From Cinnamomum chago (lineage: Eukaryota > Streptophyta > Magnoliopsida > Laurales > Lauraceae), in NCBI GenBank assembly GCA_038049695.1, contig CP142456.1, forward strand, positions 78,143,422 through 78,207,421: a DNA stretch of 64,000 bases. The letters are read 5' to 3'. Shown here one piece after another: positions 24,752-35,622 of this stretch; the first letter of the stretch is position 1; every line of letters starts with the position of its first letter. Made by a program: the position numbers and the translations under genes. The notes beneath the pieces were generated by a model. It ran no database searches. It had not been told where the DNA came from and saw only the letters and a program-made list of their open reading frames with translations.

Positions 24752-27282
24752 CTTGAAAGAGACTTTATGGACTTTTAGGGGTTCTTAACTTGAAATGAAG
24801 TTGAAATTATTAAAATAAATGCACAAACATTGAGCTAATTTACAAATGTATAATAAATCTTTAATAATTTTAAATTTTAAATTTTATTTATATAAAGAAA
24901 TTAAAAATTATATATATGGCCTGTGTTGCGCCATGCCAAGGCCCAAGGACCCCTGGCCCAGCACGGCCCATGGAAATAGCTGGGCTGTGCCGTGCCAGCA
25001 TGTTGACTTCGTCAACGGACCAACCAGGCATGGTTTTTTTTTCCATGATGGGCCTAGCAGGCCCATCTAGATTTTCATGCCTGGGCATGACCCACTCTTG
25101 GAATTATGGGCCTCCGAGTTTGAAGGCCACGATTGGGCTGCCCAATTGGAATAGGCCCCAAGTGCGTTTGGGGCAGTTTGACCCTTTTATTGGGTGACCC
25201 ACTCTTGTTTGTTGTTATCTTTTGCAAAAAATGATTCCTGCAAATTTGTAGAAACCTTTTTTTTTTTTTTATAACAATTTGCAGAAACCTTGCTGTTACA
25301 GTTTATTCAACTAGTCCCCATACTCAGATGCTATGAAGCCCATGGGACTGTTTGGGCCCCCATTCTTCAATCTAACTTGATCAGTACTTGATCCAGCCTC
25401 ACAGGCACTGTTAGTTCCTTCAAATTGTTCCATGAAACCTTCGGCCATGGAAATTATTCGATAATTATCCAGTTTGCCAAAAATTCCCACATGCAATAGG
25501 TCAGATTAAATTTGATTTTGATGGGCCTATAACCATTGAACCCAATAGACATGGGTTGGAGGCCTTCAAGGCACCCTTGAGGACATATTCTATTAAAAGC
25601 CTAGGGTTTTAAACCCAATTTTGACCATAACTATTAATTTGACCTGGAGCTATATCCCTTCTCTATAACTTAATTACATCACCTTCTTTCACATGCAACC
25701 ACACTCAACTTCCTATGTTCTCCCCCCACTTCCACGTGCAACCATTCCAACTGCTCACTTTTCACTCTTATGAACCACTTTATTTCTATCCCAAATCTCT
25801 ACGTATTCTCCTTTTTCCTTTTCACCATATTCCTCTTACTCCATTTCAACGCCATAAACTCTCATTTTTTTTAATAAAAAGGAACTGTCATGATCCTCTT
25901 TTCTGTTGTTTTCTGTAATTAAATGTTTGAGGGATGATTTTATGTGAGATAAGTTTCTTTTTAATTGATTTTTATGTATGCTGGTGCAGATTTTATTGGT
26001 AAATATGCTTGTGCTTAGCATGGGTCATTGAGCTAGTAAGCATATTATAGCAAAAGCATTGGCGATTGCCGTGTAGTTGTTAAGGCCCAACTTAAAAGCC
26101 TCTTAGTGGGCCTGAAAATCAGGTTGGGCCTCGATCTTTATGATATCTTCATTGAAGAGATTGGTTCATGATAATAGATGCACTTCAACAATCCACTAAT
26201 CTATCTTGGAATCTAATAACCCTATTAGGCCTTTCAATTTGGCCCTGAGACATGGGGGCAAAGACCGTTCCATAAAAGGCCTTTAAAATAAGGGCTTTTG
26301 TTTTTTAGAAAAAACCCTAGAGCAAGGCTTGGACTACTTTTTGCGGGCTTTGAGATTTAAGTGCCAGGCTTGGATAGTACTAGCCCGGCAGGCCTTAGCC
26401 CTAGCCCTCCTGCTTTTGTTTATTTTACATAATATATATTTACATATATAAATATACATACTAAAATGTCATTCTAATAATCACTTAGCAATAATAAAAT
26501 GGGGATATGAAGGCAATTTCATACCCAATTCCCATTACAAAACGCCCTAAAAACCTATACACAAACATACTTGGTTCATTTAATCTCTATTCAGTTATTG
26601 AAATCATGTAATACTTAATGCATAAGGTTGCACGGCTGCATGTGATCCCTTTCTTCTAGTTTTATTGCTTCTTATTTAAACTTTTTTAAATTAGTTTTTA
26701 TATATTAATTCTTACTAGTGCAAAAGAGGGTGTGCTCTTGTAAATAAGGATACACTTTTTCCTTTATAAAGTGACTTGAGATGCCAACCAATTCATAAAG
26801 GTAGTTTGTATGTGGATGGAACTTCAAGGATATATATGTAATATCCATTTAATTAGATAATTATAACTCCCAATTTTCTTAGAGTCTGGGCTAATTATAG
26901 TGACCTTTTTAAGTGTATTTAGTGTTTTGAGGGAGATCCAACAACGCTTGATAATCAAATCAATGTTAAACTGAAGATAATGTCAATTTCTAAAAAGGCA
27001 TGTGAATATAAAACAGTCTAAGTTTCCCAAAAATAAGGCTCTGCTGGAATGATTTGGTAAGTGGAAATCCCTGTAAAAGGTGTGAGATGATAGAACAAAC
27101 TCTTTAATTATTGTCATTTTTTGACAAAATAAATAAAATCATACATTTATAACCCAATTCACAAAAGCACCTACGATTTTATCTGATAAAAAAAAAAAGT
27201 TTTTATAGACATCATTTATTCTTCAAACGTCTTCTTAGTAGTCCCTTCGCAATAGTTGTTAGATAAGATAGTGCTCATTTGA
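23561..27282. other. intergenic, repeat-derived, no gene seen
   Basis: Contains a fragment (23930-24120, CCCAAC..GGAATGGAACCCAAG) similar to sequence at 63200-63300, and GC-rich CGGGCTGTGCC/GGCCCAGCACGGCCC text around the TA tract (24640-25080), probably the subterminal parts of a MITE. Similar text occurs at 53240-53345. AGGCCTGA/GGGCC-rich text at 26080-26400 is of the same kind. Confidence 0.4.
24699..24750. repeat. (TA)26 microsatellite
   Basis: The longest dinucleotide run in the window. It lies in intergenic DNA between GC-rich CGGGCTGTGCC-like blocks. Confidence 0.95.
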
Positions 27283-27769
27283 CACTTGATCATGGTTTAA
27301 AATCGTGGTTCGCGGTCATTGCGTCACGGTTCGCGGGCATCGCGTCGCGGTTCGCGGTCATCGCGGCCCATCACAGAGCGAATTTTTATTTGACCCCAAA
27401 AAAATCCAAAAAAACATCCAAAAAATCCAGAATATTATAAAATGATAGAAACTAATGTTTTTTTTCCATTAGTGCATACTTAAAAGCAAAATAACGGTCC
27501 CCTCAAGTTATAACATCCTGCATTCATTGTTGTATCGATGTATATACTAAAATAAGCTGAAATATCATAAATTTGACATAATGCAACCATAATTTTGTGC
27601 AAACTAATAGTGTTAACAGTTTACAATTAAATATTTAAAGTCTACAATCAAGCAATAAATACTAATAGAGTTTGTACATGTGCCTAATGCCAAAACGAGT
27701 GGCGTCCTGTCTCGATATTATCATCATCATCATTATTTCTTAAAGGGTAGAAGGCACCAAATTGTTGTG

Positions 27770-28051
27770 TTACATAGCCTCCACTCCCATGGTGCCCATA
27801 AAATTGTTGTGCCTGTGGATGTGATTGAGGAACGAAGATTGCTTCATAAAGTGAGGCCGAGTCATTAGTAGACTGAGATGACTGAGGTAGTCATGGTACT
27901 GCTGATAAAATTCATGGGGAAGTTCAAGTTGCTGATTTGGATGTAATACATAGTAATCACCATACATGACTTGTTGGTGGCCAACATCACCACCACTAGC
28001 ACCTGCATGTGATGATTCGGTTGGTGGGACAATTCTCCGATACCCTCCAGC
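27770..28051 (-). pseudogene. open frame remnant inside the hAT-like element
   Basis: Minus-strand frame with FAGGYRRIVPPTESSHAG, then HPNQQLELPHEFYQQYHDYL, preceded on that strand by an acceptor-like sequence (GCTGGAGGGTATC context). Compositionally it looks like a real C-terminal exon (His/Gln/Tyr-rich) and lies where a transposase end would be. I do not recognise a domain. Confidence 0.35.
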
Positions 28052-28740
28052 AAAAATATTACAAAAAGTGCTAAAAATCACACTTTTTTGTTCCAAAAGT
28101 GTAGATCTATTTTAAACTAACATATTATGAATGCATTTGAACACTAATTTGAAAAAATGTAAATGATATCAAGAAAAGCCCCAAATTTTAAAAATAAAAA
28201 AAATCTAGATCTACACCTTAAAATACTAGATCTAGGGAAAAATTAGTGAGTAACATCATATCTAACTCAATATAAAGCATTTGGTTCATGAATTCGTGTA
28301 TTACACAATCTTAAAAAAAAAAAAAAAAAACCCTAAAATAATTCGGATTTAAATAATGAAAAAATGAAAAATATTACAAAAAGTGCTAAAAAGCACACTT
28401 TTTTGTTTCAAAAGTGTAGATCTATTTTAAACTAACATATTATAAATGCATTTGAACACTAATTTGAAAAAATGTAAATGATATCAAGAAAAGCCCCAAA
28501 TTTTGAAAATAAAAAAAATCTAGATCTACACCTTAAAATACTAGATCTAGGGAAAAATTAGTGAGTAACATCATATCTAACTCAATATAAAGCCTTTGGT
28601 TCATGAATTAGTGTATTACACAATCTTAAAAAAATAAAAAATAAAAACCCTAAAATAATTCGGATTTAAATAATGAAAAAATAAAAAATATTACAAAAAG
28701 TGTTAAAACTTGAATTTTTTTACTCCAAAAGTATAGATCT
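28052..28740 (+). repeat. tandem repeat, about 316-bp period, 2.2 copies
   Basis: The sequence AAATATTACAAAAAGTG recurs at offsets of 315 and 317 bp (near 28054, 28369 and 28686). The first two units are almost identical, including TCTAGATCTACACC and the poly-A; the third stops after about 55 bp. It lies wholly within the hAT-like element. Confidence 0.9.
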
Positions 28741-29104
28741 AACACATCTCAACCACCTCTAAGTTATTTTGATGTTGAATCTTGAAAATAACTCCAAAAA
28801 ATAAAAAAATAAGCTTACCAAAGAGGTCCCTTGAGTTTGATTAGCTTTTCCCACATACAAATCCACCCAAAAGTAGCTTAGATCTAAGCTTTTAAGTCTC
28901 CTCTATGCCTTAGAAGTTGTAGCAGCCCTTTAGGAACCTTTAGGAAGCTCTTAGGGAAGAGAAAGAAGTGAAAGAAGTGAAGGAAGAAGACATCACACGT
29001 TTTTAAAAAAAAAAAATCTGTCAACCGATATAACAGCCGTTATAACGCTATGGCCGTTATATTCAAAATAACGGCCGTTATGGGCCGTTATTTATACGAA
29101 TCCA

Positions 29105-29125
29105 CCCCCCCCCCCCCCCCCCCCC
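29105..29125. repeat. homopolymer of 21 C
   Basis: Unbroken C run in the right subterminal region of the hAT-like element, flanked by AACGGCCGTTAT-type repeats. Its length may be a sequencing estimate. Confidence 0.85.
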
Positions 29126-29195
29126 GTTACATACCGGCCGTTATATTCAATATAACGGCACGGTAAAGGCCGTTATTTTAAATCCTGCACTTGAT

Positions 29196-30397
29196 ACTTA
29201 ATAACATTAATGTAATAAATAAATAATAATTTTCTTGTTTTGAGACCCTCATCCCTGCCCTAGCCAAGCCCAGCCCTGACCCTCGAGGATAGGGTAATGG
29301 CGTAGGCAGTACAGGCCCTCCGAGGGCATTGGCCCACCTGGGCCCAGCCATGCATATATTAAAGGTATGGACAACCCCGAGCTTGGCCCGGCCGGCCCTT
29401 TGACAACCCTAAACCCTATGGAAGCAAATAGACGAGCTTCTTAAAAACATACCGTCATGTGCTTGTTCAATTTTGTTAGAGATTAATAGGTAAGTCTATG
29501 GAAAAATAAGCACCTCCGACCTTCATTGTTTTTGAGAAATGCTTACCCAGTATATATGGCCCAAGTTTTTCTCACGTTAGGCAATGAAATCCCGAGGAAT
29601 TCTTTGCTAGTTTTACACTAACGCCTTGAAAAACCCACGTTTGGCATTTGTAAATTTTCCAAAATTTGGTCAAGAGGAAATCTTTCACAGATAGCAACCA
29701 CATAGTATCTACCTGAATTTTTTTTTTCTCACCTAAGGCTTAATAGGAAGTAATTTGAACAATTTAGGATATGGAAAGGATGAGTTCATCTTAGCCTCTT
29801 AGGCTATGCTCAGAAAAAAAAGATTTGAGTTATATTAGCGTAGTGTTATTATCGTTGTTATCTAATTAGATTTTCTCTTTGTTATTTAATTAGATTCTCT
29901 ATTAATGATGAGATCAAGTTTCTAGTTTGAGTCTCTATCTTTTATTTTATATATGGAAAAAGTTGAGTTCATCTCATGCTATAGTTTGATTAAATTTTGA
30001 GTATATTAGGCTAGTGTTATTATTTGAGAAGATCTTTTATTGATTATGTGATAGGCTTTAGCTCTCCTAGTTTGAGTGGATCTTATCCTATATTCTTACA
30101 TAATAATTGTTGGCTGTTCTTGATGAAATCATCACAATACTCTGTCAAGAAGTCTAAATTTTCTACAGTGTCCACCAAAAGAATCCGACAATTGTGCCTT
30201 CTTGGCCTTCATCAATGGTTAAAATCTTCAAAGTGGAAGCATTATATCAACAGTATCCATCCAATGGTTCCCACCATAGTTGATACCTCTGCAAGTCTTC
30301 TCTTTTATATGCTTCCTGATCATCTCTCCTAGTCTTTTCCAAGTTCCTATTTCACCCCTGCACTTCAACGACGTTTCCACATGAACCAGCTTTTATT
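29196..30397. other. intergenic, upstream of the CFL1-like gene
   Basis: Includes GGCCCGGCCGGCCCTTTGAC and AACCCTA at 29380-29415, which look like the right end of another decayed hAT MITE. The rest is AT-rich upstream sequence of the CFL1-like gene with no distinctive element other than the TATA box. Confidence 0.4.
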
Positions 30398-30405
30398 TAT
30401 ATATA
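30398..30405 (+). promoter_or_regulatory. TATA box of the CFL1-like gene
   Basis: TATATATA about 60 bp upstream of the ATG at 30462. The predicted transcription start near 30430 leaves a short leader of about 30 nt. Confidence 0.5.
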
Positions 30406-30461
30406 CGTTTCTGTTTCCATTCTCTTGGTGATCTTTGGAGCAATCTCTATCCAAATAAGAC

Positions 30462-30672
30462 ATGGGGACTGTTACTCCTTCCTCTTTGGAGCTATCTTTA
30501 CGCAACTGTTCCATCTCCTCTGCTTCTTCTCCACCGTTGGATCAACAGCAATCTGCTGCAGATGCAGATGTAGATGCAGAAAACCCTCAACTCGGCTTCC
30601 ACGTCTCTCCTTGCCAATGGGAGCAATGCATCAATTTCAAGGTACCCCAAAAACCCCTTCTTCCCAATTAAA

Positions 30673-30726
<54 letters not shown>

Positions 30727-31423
30727 TGGAGCAAGAGAACAAGAGAACAAGAAAAATCATTGAAGATTTAGAAAAAGTAACTTGGTGTTTTTGGTTTTTT
30801 TTCTTTTTTCCTTCTTTCATTGCATTGTGGGGGATTTTTGCATATGGGGTGTTTTTATGGGGTAAGATCTTTGTTGGGTTTTTGCAGAATAGATTCCCAA
30901 ACATCTTCAAATGAATAAAAAACTTTTTAAATCATAATCTGGAATAAAGTGTTTTCTTCTTTCTTCTTTAAATTACAGAGCTTTTCTTCTCATCTTTTTA
31001 TGGGAATTCTGTCTTCAAAAAAAATCATTCTTTTTCTCTATTTAGATTCCCCATCTATTGATGTTGTTGTTTCTCATGACACTATGGGGTTTTATACAGA
31101 CCGGAGAGATTTATTACATAAATCGGAGGACTGGAAAGAAAATCAAAGACTGCCCCAGAAAAGAAACAGAAACATCAAAGCCAGATATCTCATCAGAGGA
31201 CGAGGAAGATGATTCAGAGAAAAGCAACACATCTTCTCCTTCTCCTCCTCCTCCTCCTACTACCACTCCTCCTTCCATTGATGATTTCAACTATGAAGAA
31301 GACGTTCTAGTCGTCGCAGGATGCAAGAGTTGTCTTATGTATTTCATGCTACCGAAAACGACTGATCAATGCCCGAAATGCTACAGTAATCTGCTTCTGC
31401 ATTTCGACCAGCCCGTAAAATAA
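30462..31423 (+). CDS. CFL1-like: CURLY FLAG LEAF 1-like WW-domain protein, two exons
   Basis: Relatives of rice CFL1 and Arabidopsis AtCFL1 are nuclear adaptors that interact with HD-ZIP IV factors and affect cuticle and epidermal development (family knowledge). Exon 1 is 30462-30641 and exon 2 is 31100-31423; the junction AAG/GTACCC...TATACAG/ACC is phase 0 and gives 167 aa. Visible parts: an EAR-type repression motif LELSL (residues 9-13); a WW-like region from about 45 to 80 that spans the splice junction (W53, then TGEIYYIN, then PR); an acidic and Pro/Ser-rich linker (about 90-120); and a C-terminal CX2C-X12-CX2C motif (C135, C138, C151, C154) ending in LLLHFD. The second signature Trp of a WW domain is not seen. 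The intron starts with a CT/GT microsatellite. The acidic plus four-Cys C-terminus also resembles GIR1-type proteins, but the WW-like region favours CFL1. Confidence 0.85.
30677..30728. repeat. compound (CT)n(GT)n microsatellite in the CFL1-like intron
   Basis: About 16 CT units followed by about 9 GT units, starting some 35 bp after the splice donor. Short open frames on both strands through it are repeat artefacts. Confidence 0.9.
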
Positions 31424-33345
31424 TGTCTTTCGAAATTTGAATGAAACTTTGATCTTCTTTGATCATCTATCCTATTGCTATTGTATGAAGTGGGTAATTG
31501 GGTTTGTTTGACTTGAAACTTTGAAGAGATTGATTGTGTCTTTGGGTTTGTAATTTAGATTTCTGTTCTGATCATGCCATGCCAATTTGAGCAGAGCAAA
31601 GGAAAGAAAGAGGGAGGGGCAAAATAGTCAAATGAAAGAAATAGAGACTTCAAAGAAGAAGTAGGAGAAGCAGGAGAATAAAATCGGTGATGATTGCGAC
31701 GTGGGGATTCTTTTTGGAGTTGACATTTACAAAGCACTTGTATTTTTTTTTTTGGGTTGGTTAGTGTTTTAGGACGTGGCAAGTGATGATTGGGTGTCAT
31801 TTTTTTATTAAGTCAAAGAATTAAGTGGGGGTAAGTGTAAAATGTCTTTTAATTATTATTTTGTTGACTAATTCAACGGAGGAAGTAACTTTATTTCTTG
31901 TCCACTTTCTATGGCTCTCATCTTGGATCTATCCTATCCATTGATTCGGTCAAAGTAGTTATATACTTTTGAATTTATTCAAGGTATTCATCTTTTCCAG
32001 TTTTCATATCTACCAAAGAATAAAATCCTCTCTTTGTTTTGCATTCATCCAAAAGGGTCATTGCTGGCATATGGAATTCAATTCCTAGGATTATCTAATA
32101 AATGTGTTTTTAGTAGGGGTTAAAATTAATGTAGAAATGTTAAAAGTTCATAAATAGCCATTAGAGAGAAAATGAATATCCAGTTATATATCAAATCATA
32201 AAGAAAGTTTGAGTTACAACTGTAGCTCAGCTCCATGTTATTAATTCAAGCCTACTAAATCAAATCCTTCACTGCTCACCTTTTGCTGTTGATTGCTAGG
32301 AATTCAGTTATATGCTAACAAATGGGGTCCTAAACGTTGTAAAACTTAAGTTAAAGGTTAAGATAACATAAATGTTATTAGGTAAACCTAAATTCATGTG
32401 CATTCCTAGCATCCTAGACATGTGGTAATCATAAAATTTGTGCTTTGTTGTAGGGAAGGCAATGGGTTGGTCTTAAACTGGGACTCGTCCTAACCCACTC
32501 CTATTAGAAGTGAATTTAGATGTGTATTAGTTGTATTAGGTAAGAGATATGTTGATTAGTTGTGTTAGGTCAAATACCATGGGATACATTTATCCTAACT
32601 AAGGGGGGGCTCTCAGATGAGGAAAAATGACCTTAGGTGAGGTGAGACTTGAGAGAGCCCTCGGGTGCGAAAATGTGGTATGCCTTAGGATTGATCTCTA
32701 GGCAGCCGAAGGGGCAAGAGGCTGTTCTCCCCTTTTGACAATTATAAAAGCAAAACTGCCTAATATATTTGTCTGAATTACCAAAGTACACAAGCTTTCC
32801 AATGGTGGTAAGACACTTTAAAAATAATAATAATAATTCTACTTAACCAACTTTCTAAAAGCATGCATCATTTTGGGTGGAGCATCAGCCACTAAAGTTA
32901 TCCACACAGATCGTGGTCCCACAAAAATGACCAAACAATACTCGACCATAATGGAACCTATTCACTCCTCATCATTATCTTCCATCACTAACGCAGAATC
33001 AACTTTGGAGGGATGGATGCAGTCCTGATGAGTTTTGAGTGGGTCCTGCTAATTTTAGGTTATTTACATGACCATTTTGGCAGGCCTTACCCTAAAGATT
33101 ACAGATGAGCTTCTCAGATTTAGGTCTTTTAAGGAAAAAAAAAAAAAAGATCCAGTTTTTTGTAATTAATTATGTGTTATTTTTACCTTAAACTAAAAAT
33201 TATATACATCAAAAGTTTAATTAAAGAGAGTTTAACCTTCGTATAACGGCATTTAAGCCAATCAAGGAAAGACGTTGAGTTTTCACAATTATCAATTCCT
33301 CTGTGTGTGGCCTTGGAGGGCAAATGGAGGGCACTATTAGGGTTG
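31424..33345. other. intergenic, downstream of the CFL1-like gene
   Basis: The first 150 bases probably hold the 3' UTR. Beyond that I see no gene, RNA or delimited element. Confidence 0.4.
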
Positions 33346-33868
33346 CAAATAGGACGGTTCCAGATTAGATTTATATTGAACCCATGCTCATACCCATTTT
33401 TAAATAACGATTTTGGTTCAGAATCTTATATACAAATTCATAACCTGTTTTATTGGTTCCAATTCTTATTCCAATAGGAGGACCCAGATCTCGTTCCAAA
33501 ACGGGGTGTAACTAGAGAAACATAATCTAATTCCAAAACTATTTTTAACTTCTTTTTATGTTTATTTTAAATAAGGAAACCACTCAACTTATAACAATGC
33601 ATCAAGTCTACTACTTTCAGAATTAAAAATAAAAATATCTAACCTAAGTTGATTTTGAACTATAGTTTGCATCAGTAAATACTCGAATGCTAGGGTCCAC
33701 GGGTTGGGACATATTTGGACCTAAAACTAAATCCATTTATCAATTGGAACTTTAATTTGGTATTAGAACGAGATCCGTTTATGAATCGAAACCTAAAATA
33801 AATTTCAAATCTGCTTTTTTACGGGTTGAAACGCGAACAATTAGAGAATCGAATGCCTCTTTGCGTAC
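33346..33868. mobile_element. degraded hAT-type MITE related to the TAGGGTTGCAAA family
   Basis: Left end TTAGGGTTGCAAATAGGACG and right end GAATGCCTCTTTGCG resemble the other TAGGG-type elements; internal text (TTCCAA, GAACCCAT, ACGGGTTGAAACG) is of the same kind. A similar right end (GGATGCCCATTTGCATCTCT) occurs at 62536-62555. No clean TSD is visible. Confidence 0.4.
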
Positions 33869-33953
33869 GTAGTTATTATATATATATATATATAAAGTAT
33901 TGGATTGATCAAATGTAAAGCTGGGAGGGAGACTCATAGAAATGATACCCTAG

Positions 33954-34474
33954 GGGCATGTTTGTGTAATACTTTTCCGCGAAAAAGTTGATGATTTTCC
34001 TCGGAAAACCCATTTTTCTGGCGTTTGGTGCGGAACAATTCCGCGGAAATGCTTTCATGCCTCGTCAGCATTTTCCTTGATAATTGTGGAAATATGTTTC
34101 CCATGGGGGGGTATGGGAAATGATTTTCCTCGGAAAACTTCTCACTCTTGTCTATTTCAACCCAGAAACCCTATAAATCTTTCATTTTTTATTTCTTTAT
34201 ATAAATTATTATTTAATGTTAAATAAATAATATATATGTTATGTTATTTTTCTTCAAAAATTTATATCACCAAATAAGAAATTTTGATTTTCTATAAAGA
34301 ATCCACAGCCGCACCAAACAACATCTGCACCAATTCAATGAGGAAACTCTTTTTGCACCAAACATGAATTTCTAAATTCTACGGAAATCCTTTTCCGAGG
34401 TTTTCATTTCTATGGAATTTGCTGACGTGGTAATTTCCTCTTTCCTCGGAAAGGGTGTGTACACAAACGTGCCC
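33954..34474. mobile_element. PIF/Harbinger-like MITE (521 bp)
   Basis: Inverted ends GGGCATGTTTGTGTA and GGGCACGTTTGTGTA with TSD TAG on both sides (33951-33953 and 34475-34477). The body has inverted TTTTCC(T/G)CGGAAA blocks near each end. A three-base duplication is weak evidence by itself; the 14-of-15 inverted match carries the call. Confidence 0.7.
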
Positions 34475-35094
34475 TAGTTGTGGGAAAAAGCTTGCATCTA
34501 TAGAAAGAAAATCCTCAGTCATGGAAAAAGAAGCTACTGCCACGGTAAGAGAAGGCCATTGATGGATGGAACCTAGTTCGGTGAGATACGGACGGGGTAT
34601 CCAACCAACTCGGCGAACCCACTCCCGATTAATGTAAAGCATTCCCCATTGCACCCCGTGATTTGAATCGGACGGTCAAGATCAACGGATGACGTTGCTG
34701 ATGCATGGGGCCCACCCATTACAGAATACCAGCAAAAGACACCAGAGCTCAGATAGAGCATCTATTTTGTACATTGATCCTGTCCGTCCCATCAATGGGC
34801 TGAGCCCACTTTTGCTGGGTCAACGCTCCTACTGGCACAAAATCAAGGTAGGTATATATATATATATATATAGGCATGGCATGCCCCTGGCCCTGACCAG
34901 GAGGCTTACGTTGGATCACCTGTAAAAGCTGCACCTGATACCAGTTCTGTCCCTGGCCCACCGAAGATGTGATGTGACTCCTTGATAAACTGCTCGGATC
35001 GGAGAGCTGGTTTTGCAAATAGAAAATACTTGACTGGGCATCTGTGACCGGTCGCTATAATTATTATTTTTTTTTCCAACCATGGGGCTGAGAC

Positions 35095-35614
35095 TAGGGG
35101 TGAGTATTAAGTGGTTCCGTCGGTTTGGTTGCAATTTTGACCCAACCGACCGAGATATGAGTTGGAATCGAATTCGACCGAACCAAAAATATTTCGGTTA
35201 AATTTCGGTCAATTCGGTCGAAAGTCCATATGTTGTGCCTTGTTATGGGGCCCAAATTTGTTGGAAACATTTTTATAATAAAAATATCCAAAGTATAGGC
35301 AATTAGCAAATTCTAAATATCCAAAATAAAAAAAAAGATATTAAATCCAAGTATTCAACAGTTTATCAGTTTTAAGAGTTTATATATTTTATATATCTAA
35401 AATATAAACTTTTATATGTATATTAATAAATCCGGTTAATTCAGTTAATTTGGTGAAAAAAATCCAAATTCAAAACCAAACCGAACTATATTATCCAAAT
35501 TTGCTGTAAATCTTAACCGAACCTAACCAATTTAACCGTATAACCGAACCAAATAAAAATTTTCGGTTCGGTTCGGTTCGAAACTTCGGTTTGTTAGACA
35601 AACGCTCACCCCTA
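35095..35614. mobile_element. hAT-type MITE (520 bp)
   Basis: Perfect 10-bp terminal inverted repeat TAGGGGTGAG and an 8-bp TSD GCTGAGAC (35087-35094 and 35615-35622). Subterminal regions are rich in TTCGGTT/AACCGAA motifs. No coding capacity. Confidence 0.9.
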
Positions 35615-35622
35615 GCTGAGAC

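Larger units (their letters stand above)
27291..29187. mobile_element. hAT-like non-autonomous element (1897 bp)
   Basis: Perfect 8-bp TSD CACTTGAT (27283-27290 and 29188-29195). Ends CATGGTTTAAAAT and, on the other strand, CAGGATTTAAAAT form imperfect inverted repeats. Subterminal repeats differ: CGCGGTTCGCGGTCATCGCG-like units at the left, AACGGCCGTTAT-like units at the right, with a run of 21 C in the right arm. Inside are a 316-bp tandem repeat and a possible transposase remnant on the minus strand. Confidence 0.85.

Noticed and set aside
28052..28740. The 316-bp tandem repeat as a CRISPR-like or satellite array
   Set aside because: Only two full units, no spacers, and confined to a transposon in a plant genome.
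30024..30332. 102-codon frame upstream of the CFL1-like gene
   Set aside because: No motif, no splice or promoter context, composition like the surrounding AT-rich DNA.
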